NCBI RefSeq assembly: GCF_010500245.1 | Contig: NZ_JAAGOX010000053.1 | Coordinates: forward strand, 124,001-188,000 | Source: Ruegeria sp. PrR005 | GTDB lineage: Bacteria; Pseudomonadota; Alphaproteobacteria; Rhodobacterales; Rhodobacteraceae | DNA: 64,000 bases | Reading direction: 5' to 3' | Part shown: positions 55,388 through 64,000 of the stretch, one piece after another | Numbering within the stretch: the first letter of the stretch is position 1 | Layout: each line of letters begins with the position of its first letter | Notes under the pieces: model-generated | What the model was told of the DNA's origin: nothing | What the model saw: the letters and a program-made list of their open reading frames with translations, nothing else | The model's database searches: none | Position numbers and translations under genes: made by a program

Positions 55388-56101
55388 ATGAGCAAAACCA
55401 TCCCCGACCGCCCGCGGCGCAACTTCTATGGCCGTATCAAGGGCAAGACCCTGAAACCGAACCAGCGGACCTATCTGGACGAGGACCTGACGCCCCTGTC
55501 ACCGGGTCCGGTGAGCTGGCAGGACAATCCCGCGCGCGCACCGCTGGATCTGGACGCGCTCTTTGGTGGCCGCGAGACATGGCTCGAGATCGGGTTCGGC
55601 GGCGGTGAGCATCTGGTGCATCAGGCGGCTTCAAACCCCGGCATCGGCATCATCGGCGCGGAACCCTTTATCAACGGGGTGGCGATGCTGTTGGGCAAGA
55701 TCCGCGCAGCAGAGGCCGACAATGTTCGGGTGCATCCGGGCGATGTGCGCGACCTGTTCGACGTACTGCCACCGCAGAGCATTTCACGCGCCTTCCTGCT
55801 CTATCCCGATCCCTGGCCCAAGAAACGGCATCACCGGCGCCGTTTTGTGACCCCCGAACATCTGGAACCGCTGGCGCGGGTGCTGAAACCCGACGCCATC
55901 TTTCGCGTGGCCACCGACATCCCCGACTATGTCCGCCAAACGCTGGAGGAAGTGCCGCGTGCCGGTTTCGAATGGCTGGCCGAGGCGCCCGCCGACTGGC
56001 GCCAGCCCTGGGGTGACTGGATCTCGACCCGCTACGAGCAAAAGGCGCTGCGCGAGGGCCGGGTGCCGCATTACCTGACCTTCCGCCGCACCCAGGACTG
56101 A
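55388..56101 (+). CDS. trmB: tRNA (guanine-N7-)-methyltransferase
   Basis: A 237-residue TrmB. The SAM-binding motif is LEIGFGGGEH, then IGAEPFINGVA, and the diagnostic DPWPKKRHHRRR which binds tRNA. It methylates G46 in the variable loop. The ATG at 55388 has no clear ribosome site; an in-frame ATG 36 bp upstream is also possible. It is convergent with the membrane protein gene at 56107. Confidence 0.94.
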   Translation: MSKTIPDRPRRNFYGRIKGKTLKPNQRTYLDEDLTPLSPGPVSWQDNPARAPLDLDALFGGRETWLEIGFGGGEHLVHQAASNPGIGIIGAEPFINGVAMLLGKIRAAEADNVRVHPGDVRDLFDVLPPQSISRAFLLYPDPWPKKRHHRRRFVTPEHLEPLARVLKPDAIFRVATDIPDYVRQTLEEVPRAGFEWLAEAPADWRQPWGDWISTRYEQKALREGRVPHYLTFRRTQD

Positions 56102-56106
56102 CCGGT

Positions 56107-56937
56107 TCAAACCGGCGCGGGGTCATTCATCCACTTGAACTGCCGCCCCTTGGTGAACCAGGCCAGGGCAAAGGCCCACAGCATCGTTGTCTCAAACACA
56201 AAGGTCAGGTTCCACTGGTTCCACCAGACCTTGAACTCGGGACCGGTCAGAAAGCCGATGCAGGCCAGCAGGGTCACACAGCCAAGGATCGTGTAGCCGC
56301 ATATTCCATACACCAGGTTGCGCCGCCGTTTGCTCTCGATCAGGCGGTTGTCTCGAACGTGCCGCTCGGGCACGATCCGCCGCATCACCACCAGACAGTA
56401 CACCCCGAGATAGATGAACAGCACCGAGGCGGCCATTCGGTGCACGTCTCCCACATCTGGAAACAGCATGAAGAAGCTGCCATCGGGCATCGGAACCACG
56501 CGATCGGGCGGACCCGAGTGATATTGGACAAAAACCCGTGACAAGAACCCCGGATGGTCCTCGCACCCATTGCCGATAGTCGGAAAGATCGCCACGAAAA
56601 AGGCACCTACGCCCGCAATGAAGGATCCCGTATCCTCGATCCAGTGTTCACCGGAATAAGCGATCATGAAGCCGCCGATAAAGCTCAGAAGGCCGACAAA
56701 GATCGATCCGAGAACCTGTGCGTAATAATAATGGCTGATGCTGTCGCGATAGCAGTCTCCATCCAGGCGCGCCCCGAGTACCATGATGATCGGCAGGCAG
56801 AGCGCAACGAGACCAACCAGGAAAGCCAGCCGGTTCTGCGTCCGCAGGTTCTGCGACTGCAACGGATCCTTCTCGGGCTGCCTGGGTTGAATCCACCTGG
56901 TGGAACCCGTGGTCAGAATGTTGGTGTTGTCCGGCAT
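56107..56937 (-). CDS. Multi-pass membrane protein of unknown function
   Basis: A 276-residue protein with about six hydrophobic helices (near residues 37-56, 75-97, 103-120, 168-190, 210-232 and 248-266) and a polar 36-residue N-terminus. Between helices 3 and 4 there is a 45-residue polar loop with Cys and His ([18 protein letters not shown]). GGAAA lies before the ATG at 56937. The arrangement recalls DUF998-type membrane proteins, without a clear match. It is divergent from aroA. Confidence 0.75.
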   Translation of the reverse strand: MPDNTNILTTGSTRWIQPRQPEKDPLQSQNLRTQNRLAFLVGLVALCLPIIMVLGARLDGDCYRDSISHYYYAQVLGSIFVGLLSFIGGFMIAYSGEHWIEDTGSFIAGVGAFFVAIFPTIGNGCEDHPGFLSRVFVQYHSGPPDRVVPMPDGSFFMLFPDVGDVHRMAASVLFIYLGVYCLVVMRRIVPERHVRDNRLIESKRRRNLVYGICGYTILGCVTLLACIGFLTGPEFKVWWNQWNLTFVFETTMLWAFALAWFTKGRQFKWMNDPAPV

Positions 56938-57095
56938 GGTCGTTTCCCTTCCCTGCTCGGTTCTGCCCGAGGGTCCGTTCAGTCTACCACACCGGACGAT
57001 GCCGGCTAAGCTTCGTGATTCTGCCTGCAAATCGCTCTGGACCGTCTCGGACCGATTGGATAGGGCTTGGGCGACTTAAGAAAGAGGTTTCCCGC

Positions 57096-58442
57096 ATGTC
57101 CGGACACGGCACACCCATCCCGATGACCTCGCATCCCTGCGGTCCGTTGAACGGCGTGGCAGAGGTGCCGGGCGACAAGTCGATCTCGCACCGGGCGCTG
57201 ATCTTGGGTGCGATGGCGGTGGGCGAGACCCGCATCACCGGCCTGCTCGAAGGCGAGGATGTGCTGGACACCGCCAAGGCGATGCGTGCCTTTGGCGCCG
57301 AGGTGACGCGGCACGCGGATGGATCCTGGTCGGTGCACGGCGTTGGTGTCGGCGGCTTTTCCGAGCCGGATCAGGTGATCGATTGCGGCAATTCCGGCAC
57401 CGGCGTTCGGCTGATCATGGGGGCGATGGCAACCTCGCCCATCACCGCGACCTTTACCGGCGATGCCAGCCTGAACAAGCGCCCCATGGCGCGGGTCACC
57501 GATCCGCTGGCGCTGTTCGGGGCAAAGGCTGTGGGCCGCAAGGGCGGCCGCCTGCCAATGACCATCGTGGGTGCCGCTGATCCGGTGCCGGTGCGCTACG
57601 CGGTGCCGGTGCCTTCGGCCCAGGTGAAATCGGCGGTTTTGCTGGCCGGGCTCAATGCACCCGGCCAGACCGTGGTGATCGAGAAGGAGGCCACCCGGGA
57701 CCATTCCGAGCGGATGCTGGCGGGCTTCGGCGCCGAGGTCACGGTCGAGGATACCAACGAAGGTCGTGTCATCACCCTGACCGGGCGGCCCGAGCTGAAA
57801 CCGCAGGTGATCGCGGTGCCGCGCGACCCCTCCAGCGCCGCTTTCCCGGTCTGCGCCGCGCTGATCACGCCCGGCTCGGATGTGCTGGTGCCCGGCATCG
57901 GCCTGAACCCGACGCGCGCAGGCCTCTTCACCACGCTGCGCGAGATGGGCGCCGATCTGACCTATGAAAACGAGCGCACCGAAGGGGGCGAGCCGGTGGC
58001 CGACCTGCGCGCCCGCTATTCGCCCGACATGAAGGGCATCACCGTGCCACCCGAACGCGCCGCCAGCATGATCGACGAATACCCGGTCCTGTCGGTGGTG
58101 GCCGCCAATGCCCAGGGCGTGACCATGATGGGCGGCGTCAAGGAGTTGCGCGTCAAGGAAAGCGACCGGATCGACGCGATGGCGCGCGGGCTGCGCGCCA
58201 ATGGCGTGACGGTCGAAGAGGGCGACGATTGGTGGGCGGTACATGGTCTGGGCATCGGCAAGGTGCCGGGCGGCGGCACTTGCGAGAGCTTCCTGGATCA
58301 CCGCATCGCCATGTCCTTCATGGTGATGGGCATGGGGGCTGCGGCGCCGGTTTCGGTCGACGATGGCAGCCCGATCGCCACCTCCTTCCCGATTTTCGAG
58401 CCGCTGATGGGCGGGCTGGGCGCCAAGGTTGAGCGGAGATGA
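57096..58442 (+). CDS. aroA: 3-phosphoshikimate 1-carboxyvinyltransferase (class II EPSP synthase)
   Basis: A 448-residue EPSP synthase close to the CP4-like class II form: [14 protein letters not shown] at 25-38, [16 protein letters not shown] at 48-63, [22 protein letters not shown], and LDHRIAMSF near the end. The PEP-binding loop reads [10 protein letters not shown] (97-106). Gly 101 occupies the place of Ala 100 in CP4 EPSPS, so the particular change that makes CP4 insensitive to glyphosate is absent. It joins shikimate 3-phosphate and PEP. Its stop overlaps the cmk start. Confidence 0.96.
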   Translation: MSGHGTPIPMTSHPCGPLNGVAEVPGDKSISHRALILGAMAVGETRITGLLEGEDVLDTAKAMRAFGAEVTRHADGSWSVHGVGVGGFSEPDQVIDCGNSGTGVRLIMGAMATSPITATFTGDASLNKRPMARVTDPLALFGAKAVGRKGGRLPMTIVGAADPVPVRYAVPVPSAQVKSAVLLAGLNAPGQTVVIEKEATRDHSERMLAGFGAEVTVEDTNEGRVITLTGRPELKPQVIAVPRDPSSAAFPVCAALITPGSDVLVPGIGLNPTRAGLFTTLREMGADLTYENERTEGGEPVADLRARYSPDMKGITVPPERAASMIDEYPVLSVVAANAQGVTMMGGVKELRVKESDRIDAMARGLRANGVTVEEGDDWWAVHGLGIGKVPGGGTCESFLDHRIAMSFMVMGMGAAAPVSVDDGSPIATSFPIFEPLMGGLGAKVERR

Positions 58443-59056
58443 CCTTTACCGTGGCCATTGACGGGCCTGCGGCTGCGGGCAAGGGTACGATCTCGAAAGC
58501 TGTGGCCGCGCATTTCGGCTTCGCCCATCTCGATACCGGTCTCCTCTATCGCGCGGTGGGGCGCCGCACGCTGGACGGCGAGGCGGCCGAGGTCGCCGCG
58601 CGCACCCTGCGGCCTGAGGACCTGGAGCGTGACGACCTGCGCACCGCCGAGGTGGCACAGGCCGCCAGCAAGGTGGCAGCAATCCCCGAGGTGCGCGCCG
58701 CGCTGGTCGATTTCCAGCGCGCCTTTGCCCGCCGCGCCGGGGGCGCGGTGCTCGATGGGCGCGATATCGGCACCGTGATCTGCCCCGAGGCCGAGGTGAA
58801 ACTCTTTGTCACCGCCAGCGCCGAGGTGCGCGCCGAACGCCGCTATCTGGAACTGACGGCCAAGGGCCATGTCACCACGCTGGATGCGGTTCTGGCAGAT
58901 GTGCGCGAACGCGATGCCCGCGATGCGGACCGCGCCACCGCGCCGATGAAACCGGCCGAGGATGCGGTGCTTCTGGATACCAGCGCCATGGATATCCCCG
59001 CCGCGCTGGCCGCCGCGATTGCCCAGATCGAACGGAAGAGGCCCGGCCGGGGCTGA
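58439..59056 (+). CDS. cmk: Cytidylate kinase
   Basis: A 205-residue CMP kinase with the P-loop GPAAAGKGT at 9-17, DTGLLYRAV for the CMP site, and [16 protein letters not shown] for the lid. It phosphorylates CMP and dCMP. The ATG overlaps the aroA stop (ATGA at 58439-58442), an aroA-cmk order common in bacteria; rpsA, which often follows, is not here. Confidence 0.96.
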   Translation: MTFTVAIDGPAAAGKGTISKAVAAHFGFAHLDTGLLYRAVGRRTLDGEAAEVAARTLRPEDLERDDLRTAEVAQAASKVAAIPEVRAALVDFQRAFARRAGGAVLDGRDIGTVICPEAEVKLFVTASAEVRAERRYLELTAKGHVTTLDAVLADVRERDARDADRATAPMKPAEDAVLLDTSAMDIPAALAAAIAQIERKRPGRG

Positions 59057-59129
59057 TCCGTCACCCATCCGTGATTCCGAATTTGCCCGGAAACAGGTTA
59101 CGCTGGTTCACCTGAACCGGAGAACCCTG

Positions 59130-59648
59130 ATGACACGATGGCTTGCCCTCTGCCTTGTGGCCCTGACCCTGCCCGCCGCCGCGCAAGAGGCCGAGGCGCC
59201 GATGACCTATGAACGGCTGGGCCGCATCGTCTTTGCCCTCGACCCCGAGGCGGAACCTCAGGGACCGGGTTTCACGATGCGGGTCGGCGGTGTGGCCATC
59301 CTCATCGTCACCGACCAGGAGGCCGACCGGATGCGGGCCATGTCGCCGATCCGCCCCGCCAAGGGGCTGACCCAGGCCGATCTGGAACGCATGATGCAAG
59401 CCAATTTCGACAGTGCGCTGGATGCCCGCTATGCCATTGCCAACGGGACCTTGTGGAGTGTGTTCATCCACCCCCTGTCGCCGCTCGAGCGCGACGAGTT
59501 CATTTCGGGGCTGGGTCAGGTGGCGAATGTGGCGCAGAGCTATGGCACGCTCTATTCCGGCGGGGCGCTGCAATATGGCGGTGGCGACAGCGGCGGCTTG
59601 CAGCGGCAGTTGATCGACGAGCTTCTGAAAAAGGGTGAGGACCTCTAA
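59130..59648 (+). CDS. Secreted conserved protein of unknown function
   Basis: A 172-residue precursor with a signal peptide ending in PAAAQEAEA (cleavage near AAA-QE). The mature part has an alternating alpha/beta look (YERLGRIVFALDPEAE, GGVAILIVTDQEADRMRAM, LERMMQANFDSALDARYAI) and a Gly/Tyr-rich C-terminal stretch. GGAG precedes the ATG. It is 73 bp after cmk and convergent with the DUF819 gene. I do not recognise a named family; similar proteins probably occur in Rhodobacteraceae. Confidence 0.75.
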   Translation: MTRWLALCLVALTLPAAAQEAEAPMTYERLGRIVFALDPEAEPQGPGFTMRVGGVAILIVTDQEADRMRAMSPIRPAKGLTQADLERMMQANFDSALDARYAIANGTLWSVFIHPLSPLERDEFISGLGQVANVAQSYGTLYSGGALQYGGGDSGGLQRQLIDELLKKGEDL

Positions 59649-59652
59649 ACCC

Positions 59653-60798
59653 CTACAGCGCCCCGGCCAGCTCCGCGACAAACACGCCCAGGTAGTTCCC
59701 CACCGCATAGCCCAGGATCGCGATTGCGATACCGGGCACCAGCAGCGACCGGTTGCGCAGCGCGCCGCAGATTACCGGGATGAAAGGCACCGACATGATC
59801 GCCGCACCCGAGGCCACCAGATAGGTATCGCGGTCGATCCCGAACAGGCGGCAGAGCAGCGCATGCAGCGCCATAGCGCCCAGCAGGATAAAGGCGAAGT
59901 AACCGCCAAGTGCCCAGTTCATCCCGGTCAGAACCGACAGATCCAGCAAGGTGGCCGAGCTGAGGCAGAAGATCAGGATCAGATACATGCCAAGGTGAAA
60001 GCTGGTCGGACTGGTGTGCAGCCGGGGCACAAACGCTCCCAAAAGGCCGAATGTGGTGATCAAGAGGATCGTCGCAGTGCCCGACCAGGCCTCGGGCAGC
60101 AGACCCGCGAGCACCACCGCCACCCCGACACAAAGCGCCGCCGCGCCGAAGGCCAGCGCTGACCCCACCAGCCCCGACCGCTCGATCAACCGGGCATATC
60201 CGTGCGCACTGTCATCGGCGATATGGGCGGCGTTTGCCGCATGATCGGTCTCGGCATGGGGCACAAAGGGCGGCAGGATCAGACCCGCCAGCCTTTGACC
60301 CACCAGCAGGATGACCATCATGTAGCCGATGGAAAACACGATGTCATAGGTCACCATGGTCAGAAACAGCGCATCGCTGGCCCCTGTCGCGCTCTTGATC
60401 GCACCCATGTTGACCCCACTGCCGGTATAGGCGCCCACCGCCATACCTGCGACCTGCGGCAGGTCCACGATCCGACCCTGAAACAGCAGCACGCCCAGCA
60501 GGCTGGCAATACAGACCGAGATCAGCGACAGCGCCATGGCCAGCCCGGCGCCATGCGCCTCGGTCAGAGCGCGGCGCAGGTTGGCGGCAAACAGGATCAG
60601 GGGCAGGGCCAGCGCCACGCTCACCTCCTGCACCGTGGTCTGCATTTCGGTGAAAGCGCTCAGGTCCAGGCTTAGCGCCAGCGCGAAACCGATGGCAAAG
60701 GTCAACGGCACCACGCCGATCCGGTCCAGCGCCGGTATCCGCGCCGCCAGCCAGATGATCAGCGCGGGCAGCGCCAGCAGGGTTAGGGCAAACAGCAT
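59653..60798 (-). CDS. DUF819-family membrane protein
   Basis: A 381-residue protein with about 10-11 hydrophobic helices. GAYTGSGVNMGAIK and FLTMVTYDIVFSIGYM are typical of DUF819 membrane proteins, which resemble sodium/organic-anion transporter folds and are suspected carriers. AGGAGG precedes the ATG at 60798. It is the last gene of an operon with the PLP enzyme (8 bp gap), so it may import the substrate of that pathway. No experimental function is known to me for this family. Confidence 0.82.
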   Translation of the reverse strand: MLFALTLLALPALIIWLAARIPALDRIGVVPLTFAIGFALALSLDLSAFTEMQTTVQEVSVALALPLILFAANLRRALTEAHGAGLAMALSLISVCIASLLGVLLFQGRIVDLPQVAGMAVGAYTGSGVNMGAIKSATGASDALFLTMVTYDIVFSIGYMMVILLVGQRLAGLILPPFVPHAETDHAANAAHIADDSAHGYARLIERSGLVGSALAFGAAALCVGVAVVLAGLLPEAWSGTATILLITTFGLLGAFVPRLHTSPTSFHLGMYLILIFCLSSATLLDLSVLTGMNWALGGYFAFILLGAMALHALLCRLFGIDRDTYLVASGAAIMSVPFIPVICGALRNRSLLVPGIAIAILGYAVGNYLGVFVAELAGAL

Positions 60799-60806
60799 CG
60801 CGCCTC

Positions 60807-61979
60807 CTAATGTGTCTCGTGCCAGACCGGCCACCAATCGGTGATCGCGGTCCCGTCGAACGCGGCGATATCGCCGAATTGCAGGAACAGCGCCTCGCTC
60901 TGACGCGGACGGAAGAACAGGAAATCACCGGGTTTCAGGCCACTATCTGCGGGCAAGTCGTACATCTCCTGATTGCTGGAATGCCCGAACAGGGCCGAGC
61001 GCCGCGCGCCCGCCGGGTGACAGGGATCGGCCAGCCAATTGCCGCCATAGATGAAACAGGCTCTTTGCGGCGAGCGGCCCAGCAGACGCAACACCCGGCT
61101 CAGCTCACGCGCCATCGGGATTTCGGGCCGTTCCACGGTTTTCAGCACCGGGGCGGCGATAAAGGCCGCCGGTTGCAGCGCCTCCAGCGCGGGCAGGTCG
61201 AAATCGGTCGGTTTGACCAGGGCCGAGGCCAGCGCCACTTCGGTCTCCGGCCCGCTCCCGTCATAGAGCATGAAGGTGCTGCTGCCGCCGGTGTTATAGA
61301 TCAGCGTGGCGGCGGCCTCTGCCCCCAGCGTCTGGACCGCCAGCGCATGAAACCGCGCATAGGCCGCCCGCGCCGCGTCCAACGCGCGTGCGGGGCTGGT
61401 GATCGCGCGGGGCAGGCGGGCGATATGCGGCTCATACCCCATCAGCCCGGTCAGATGCAGGTTCGGATCGTCGCGCAGGCGGGTCAGGGCGGCTGTGAAA
61501 TCTCCGGCCCGCTCCAGCGTAAAGCCGCCCCGATGCAGCCCGATATCGACCTCCAGACAGATGCGCAGGGAGCGGCCCGACTGGGCCGCAAGCGCGCCGT
61601 ATTCCGCCAGCCGTTCCGGGCTGTCGATCAGCCAGTTCACCTGAGCGTCCAGCGCGGGCGATACGCCTGCCACGGCGCCCACTGGCATCGGCTTGCCCAG
61701 CAGGATATCTGCCTCTGGAAACACCGCCGCCGTCTGCCGGACAAAGGGCAGGTGAAAGCTCATCAGCCTGTTGGTGTCCAGCCCCGCCATCACCTGCCGC
61801 AACAGGTCCGGTGCCGGCAGCGATTTCTCGACCACGCGCAGCGCAAGGCCCGGCGCTGTCATCCGGCGCACCGCCGCCATATTGGCCGCCAGCCGTTCGC
61901 TATCCACCACCAGCGTCGGCAGGTGTCGCCCCGCCGCGATCAAAGCCGCCTGCAAGCTTTGAAAATAGGCCTCAGACAT
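60807..61979 (-). CDS. DSD1/D-threonine-aldolase-like PLP enzyme (fold III)
   Basis: A 390-residue protein with the N-terminal alanine-racemase-type barrel and a C-terminal beta domain of the D-serine dehydratase-like (DSD1) family. Lys 52 in VEKSLP is the likely PLP lysine, with LPTLVVD before it; IYNTGGSSTFMLYDG binds the phosphate. The C-terminal zinc-site HxC of DSD1 dehydratases may be represented by the DPCHPAG and GHSSNQEMYDLP segments. It overlaps the upstream oxidase gene by 8 bp. It may process a D-amino acid or a hydroxy-amino acid. Confidence 0.8.
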   Translation of the reverse strand: MSEAYFQSLQAALIAAGRHLPTLVVDSERLAANMAAVRRMTAPGLALRVVEKSLPAPDLLRQVMAGLDTNRLMSFHLPFVRQTAAVFPEADILLGKPMPVGAVAGVSPALDAQVNWLIDSPERLAEYGALAAQSGRSLRICLEVDIGLHRGGFTLERAGDFTAALTRLRDDPNLHLTGLMGYEPHIARLPRAITSPARALDAARAAYARFHALAVQTLGAEAAATLIYNTGGSSTFMLYDGSGPETEVALASALVKPTDFDLPALEALQPAAFIAAPVLKTVERPEIPMARELSRVLRLLGRSPQRACFIYGGNWLADPCHPAGARRSALFGHSSNQEMYDLPADSGLKPGDFLFFRPRQSEALFLQFGDIAAFDGTAITDWWPVWHETH

Positions 61980-63405
61980 CCCCGGCCCCGAACAGCGCGG
62001 CAGTATGGGGGTTGAGGAACTTGCCCACCGGATCAAGCCGTGCCCGCAATGCGGCGAACCGGTCAAAATCAGGATAGAGCGCCGCCAGATCGGGGGCCGT
62101 CAGCGAATGCAGCTTGCCCCAATGGGGCCGCCCTCCATATTCGCGCAGCATTGGCTCGACTGTGCCAAACAGCATGTCCAGCGGTTCAGAGGCCAGCTTG
62201 TGCACCGCCATCGAGACCCGCGTTCCATCGTTGAAGGGCGACAGCCACGCGTCATCCTGTGCGGTGAACCGCACCTCCATGGGGAAAAAGCTCTCCTTGC
62301 GGGACTCCAGCGCCGCCACCACCTCACGCACCGCCTCTTGTGCGCGGTCCTCGGGCAGGTGGTATTCCATCTCGTTCATTCGTGTGGCGCGGGCCGTCGA
62401 GAGCAGTTTCCAGTATTCGTCGGTCGTGTCCTCCAGCACCCCGTCGGCGGGCACCTCCAGCGCCACATAGGCGCCGAACGCGCGCCGCCGCAGCCAGGGC
62501 CACCAACCCAGAATATCGCGCAGGTCCTTGAGCGTGGCGATCCAGTCTTCGTCCTCGCTGGGCACACGCCCGGCGATCTCTCCCTCAAACAAGTCATGGG
62601 TGATCACCGCCGCATAGCCCAGATTGGGCAGCACGTAGAATTCGAAATTGCGATGGGCGGCGGCCAGATCGTGCATCCGCGCGATCGCCTCATTGGTGGG
62701 CAGGACATAGAGCCGACGGTTCAACGCATAACTCGGGACCAGTTTCAGCGTATAGCGGGTGATCACCCCCAGTGTTCCCAGCGACACCCGGCCCGCATCG
62801 AACAGATCGGGGTCGCTGGCGCGGGTCACGTCGCGGGTGGACCCATCGGCGGTGATCAGCCGGAACCCTGTGATACAGCCATGCATGGCCTGCAAGCCGC
62901 GCCCGGTGCCATGGGTGGCGGTGCTGAATGATCCGGCCAGCGTCTGCACGTCGATATCTGGCAGGTTGGCAAAGCCCAGCCCGTGTTCAGCCGCCAGCAT
63001 CGCCGCCTGCCGCAGCCGGGTCCCGGCGCCGAACGTCGCCAGCCCCGCCGCTGCATCGACCGAGATCAGCCCCGACAGTCGCCCGGTATCGAGGATCATG
63101 TCCTCGCTCGGCACCAGCGCCGAAAAGGAATGGCCCGACCCCACCGGGCGAATGCGCCCCGGCCATGCGGCGATACGGGCGGCCAATTCCTCTTCCGAGG
63201 CAGCAGAATAAACCTGCTCTGGCGTGGCAACCTGATAGCCCGACCAGTTGCGCCAGACCTGGCGGTCCGGCGGGGCAGGGGGGATGTCGGGGCTATAGCC
63301 GGGCCGGGTGAAATCGCGGCTCAGCCAATGGGCCTGCATCGCCGCTGGCACTGCCAACCCGGCCAACGCGCCATATCCCAGCAATTTGCGCCGCGTCAGT
63401 GTCAT
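61972..63405 (-). CDS. FAD-linked aldonolactone oxidase/dehydrogenase homologue with Tat signal
   Basis: A 477-residue protein of the vanillyl-alcohol-oxidase/ALO group. A Tat-type signal TRRKLLGYGALAGLAVPAA lies at residues 4-22. His 92 in GSGHSFS is the expected covalent FAD site, TATHGTG and GTLGVITRY complete the FAD domain, and the substrate motif HWGKLHSL is near residue 440. Such enzymes oxidise L-gulono-, L-galactono- or D-arabinono-1,4-lactone. The adjacent cytochrome c suggests it works as a periplasmic dehydrogenase. Start at 63405 overlaps the cytochrome stop (ATGA). Confidence 0.85.
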   Translation of the reverse strand: MTLTRRKLLGYGALAGLAVPAAMQAHWLSRDFTRPGYSPDIPPAPPDRQVWRNWSGYQVATPEQVYSAASEEELAARIAAWPGRIRPVGSGHSFSALVPSEDMILDTGRLSGLISVDAAAGLATFGAGTRLRQAAMLAAEHGLGFANLPDIDVQTLAGSFSTATHGTGRGLQAMHGCITGFRLITADGSTRDVTRASDPDLFDAGRVSLGTLGVITRYTLKLVPSYALNRRLYVLPTNEAIARMHDLAAAHRNFEFYVLPNLGYAAVITHDLFEGEIAGRVPSEDEDWIATLKDLRDILGWWPWLRRRAFGAYVALEVPADGVLEDTTDEYWKLLSTARATRMNEMEYHLPEDRAQEAVREVVAALESRKESFFPMEVRFTAQDDAWLSPFNDGTRVSMAVHKLASEPLDMLFGTVEPMLREYGGRPHWGKLHSLTAPDLAALYPDFDRFAALRARLDPVGKFLNPHTAALFGAGDV

Positions 63406-63779
63406 TGCCGCCCCTCCCCGGACATGAACGCGATCAGCGCGGCCAGTTGATCGTCCGAACAATCCAGACACAGGCCCATCGCAGGCATGTTCCCGAACCC
63501 GTTGCGTGCCGATAACAACAGGCCATGATCCCCGCGCACCTCTTGCCGCGCCGCCCAGGCCGGGGCAAAGCCGGTCAGCGGTGCCTGGGCCTCGACCAGC
63601 GCATGACAGGCCATGCAGGACCGTTCATAGATCGCTGCCAGCTCCGGGTCGATCGGGCGCAGGGTCTCGGCCCGGATGATATCGCTCGCCTCCGGTTCCG
63701 GAGGTGCCCCGTCACCGGAGAGCCACCACCAGAGCGCCGCCAGAGCCAGTGCCGAGATCAGCAGGATCAGGGCGCGCAT
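63402..63779 (-). CDS. Membrane-anchored cytochrome c5-like protein
   Basis: A 125-residue monohaem cytochrome with a signal anchor at 1-20 and haem site CMACH at 55-59. The distal part reads NMPAMGLCLDCSDDQL (97-112): Met 98 is the likely axial ligand and Cys 104/Cys 107 give the disulfide that marks cytochrome c5. It would carry electrons from the FAD protein encoded just downstream to a terminal oxidase. It overlaps both neighbours (TGATG and ATGA). Confidence 0.88.
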   Translation of the reverse strand: MRALILLISALALAALWWWLSGDGAPPEPEASDIIRAETLRPIDPELAAIYERSCMACHALVEAQAPLTGFAPAWAARQEVRGDHGLLLSARNGFGNMPAMGLCLDCSDDQLAALIAFMSGEGRQ

Positions 63780-64000
63780 CAGCTTTCCTCCGCAGGGGAG
63801 CGCCGCAAGTAGAGCGACAGATAGGCATCCAGCGCGCGCACCATCTCTTCGTGATACTGCGCCTCCAGCGTGGGCGAGGTCTGCCGCGCCATCCGGTCCT
63901 CCAGCGTCAGGGCAATCTGCACGGCGGTGGTCGCCACCACCTGCGGGTCGCCGCCGCTAAACCCGTCCAGCCCCCGCGCCCAGCGGTCGGCCAGAAAGCC
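63779..64000 (-). CDS. C-terminal part of a TetR-like regulator (cut by window edge)
   Basis: Only the last 73 residues are in the window. The sequence (ADRWARGLDGFSGGDPQVVA..., then EEMVRALDAYLSLYL) is helical and resembles the ligand-binding end of TetR-family regulators; no DNA-binding part is visible, so the call is tentative. Its TGA overlaps the cytochrome ATG (TGATG), so it is the upstream cistron of the oxidase operon and may control it. Confidence 0.5.
   Translation of the reverse strand, partial: GFLADRWARGLDGFSGGDPQVVATTAVQIALTLEDRMARQTSPTLEAQYHEEMVRALDAYLSLYLRRSPAEES

Overview
The window reads as chromosomal DNA of an alphaproteobacterium of the Rhodobacteraceae (Roseobacter group, Ruegeria-like). 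The grounds are high G+C with strong G/C third-position use, ATGA/TGATG-overlapping operons, an irr-type Fur regulator beside fabA, a probable SAM/SAH riboswitch in front of metK (a motif known mainly from Rhodobacterales) and a CP4-like class II EPSP synthase. I see no tRNA, rRNA, CRISPR, transposase or phage gene. The placement is inference from gene content, not from a search.

Region 1 (1-14709) is a catabolic island. A minus-strand operon (8730 down to 706) encodes an aerobic, CoA-dependent 2-aminobenzoate route: bifunctional monooxygenase/reductase, SDR, MarR regulator, enoyl-CoA hydratase, acyl-CoA dehydrogenase, cupin, aryl-CoA ligase and a RidA-like protein. A partial sulfatase lies beyond it. 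The divergent plus-strand operon begins with a kynurenine-formamidase-like hydrolase and tryptophan 2,3-dioxygenase, then a three-subunit molybdenum hydroxylase and a MoaD-like protein. Together they suggest tryptophan to kynurenine to anthranilate to anthraniloyl-CoA, with kynureninase missing here. A 17-bp inverted repeat (one mismatch) sits between the operons and covers the predicted -35 box of both.

Region 2 (14721-32946) holds accessory metabolism in small regulator-plus-enzyme modules: an Asp/Glu-racemase-like protein, GntR regulator and TPP enzyme; DUF1059, GFA, LysR and PhzF proteins; a TetR regulator facing a stress-like operon; a FadB/FadA beta-oxidation pair with an AraC regulator; an ArsR protein with the two cysteines of SqrR/BigR; an enolase-superfamily dehydratase; an M20 peptidase; a zinc alcohol dehydrogenase and an MFS pump.

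Region 3 (33007-38448) carries pcaB and pcaD with an extra hydrolase between them, then a threonine-dehydratase-like, hydrolase and dehalogenase operon.

Region 4 (38574-45852) is fatty-acid synthesis (fabA, fabB, fabI) with irr. fabA is separated from fabB by a sulfotransferase and a small, apparently frameshifted gene. A LysR and phytanoyl-CoA-dioxygenase pair follows.

Region 5 (45863-59056) is core: miaB, a short stretch of secreted proteins, phoH-ybeY-corC-lnt, riboswitch-metK, trmB, aroA-cmk.

Region 6 (59130-64000) ends with a tightly overlapping minus-strand operon: a TetR-like regulator (partial), a membrane-anchored cytochrome c5-like protein, a Tat-signal FAD aldonolactone oxidase homologue, a DSD1-like PLP enzyme and a DUF819 membrane protein. 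It looks like an uncharacterised oxidation system of the cell envelope.
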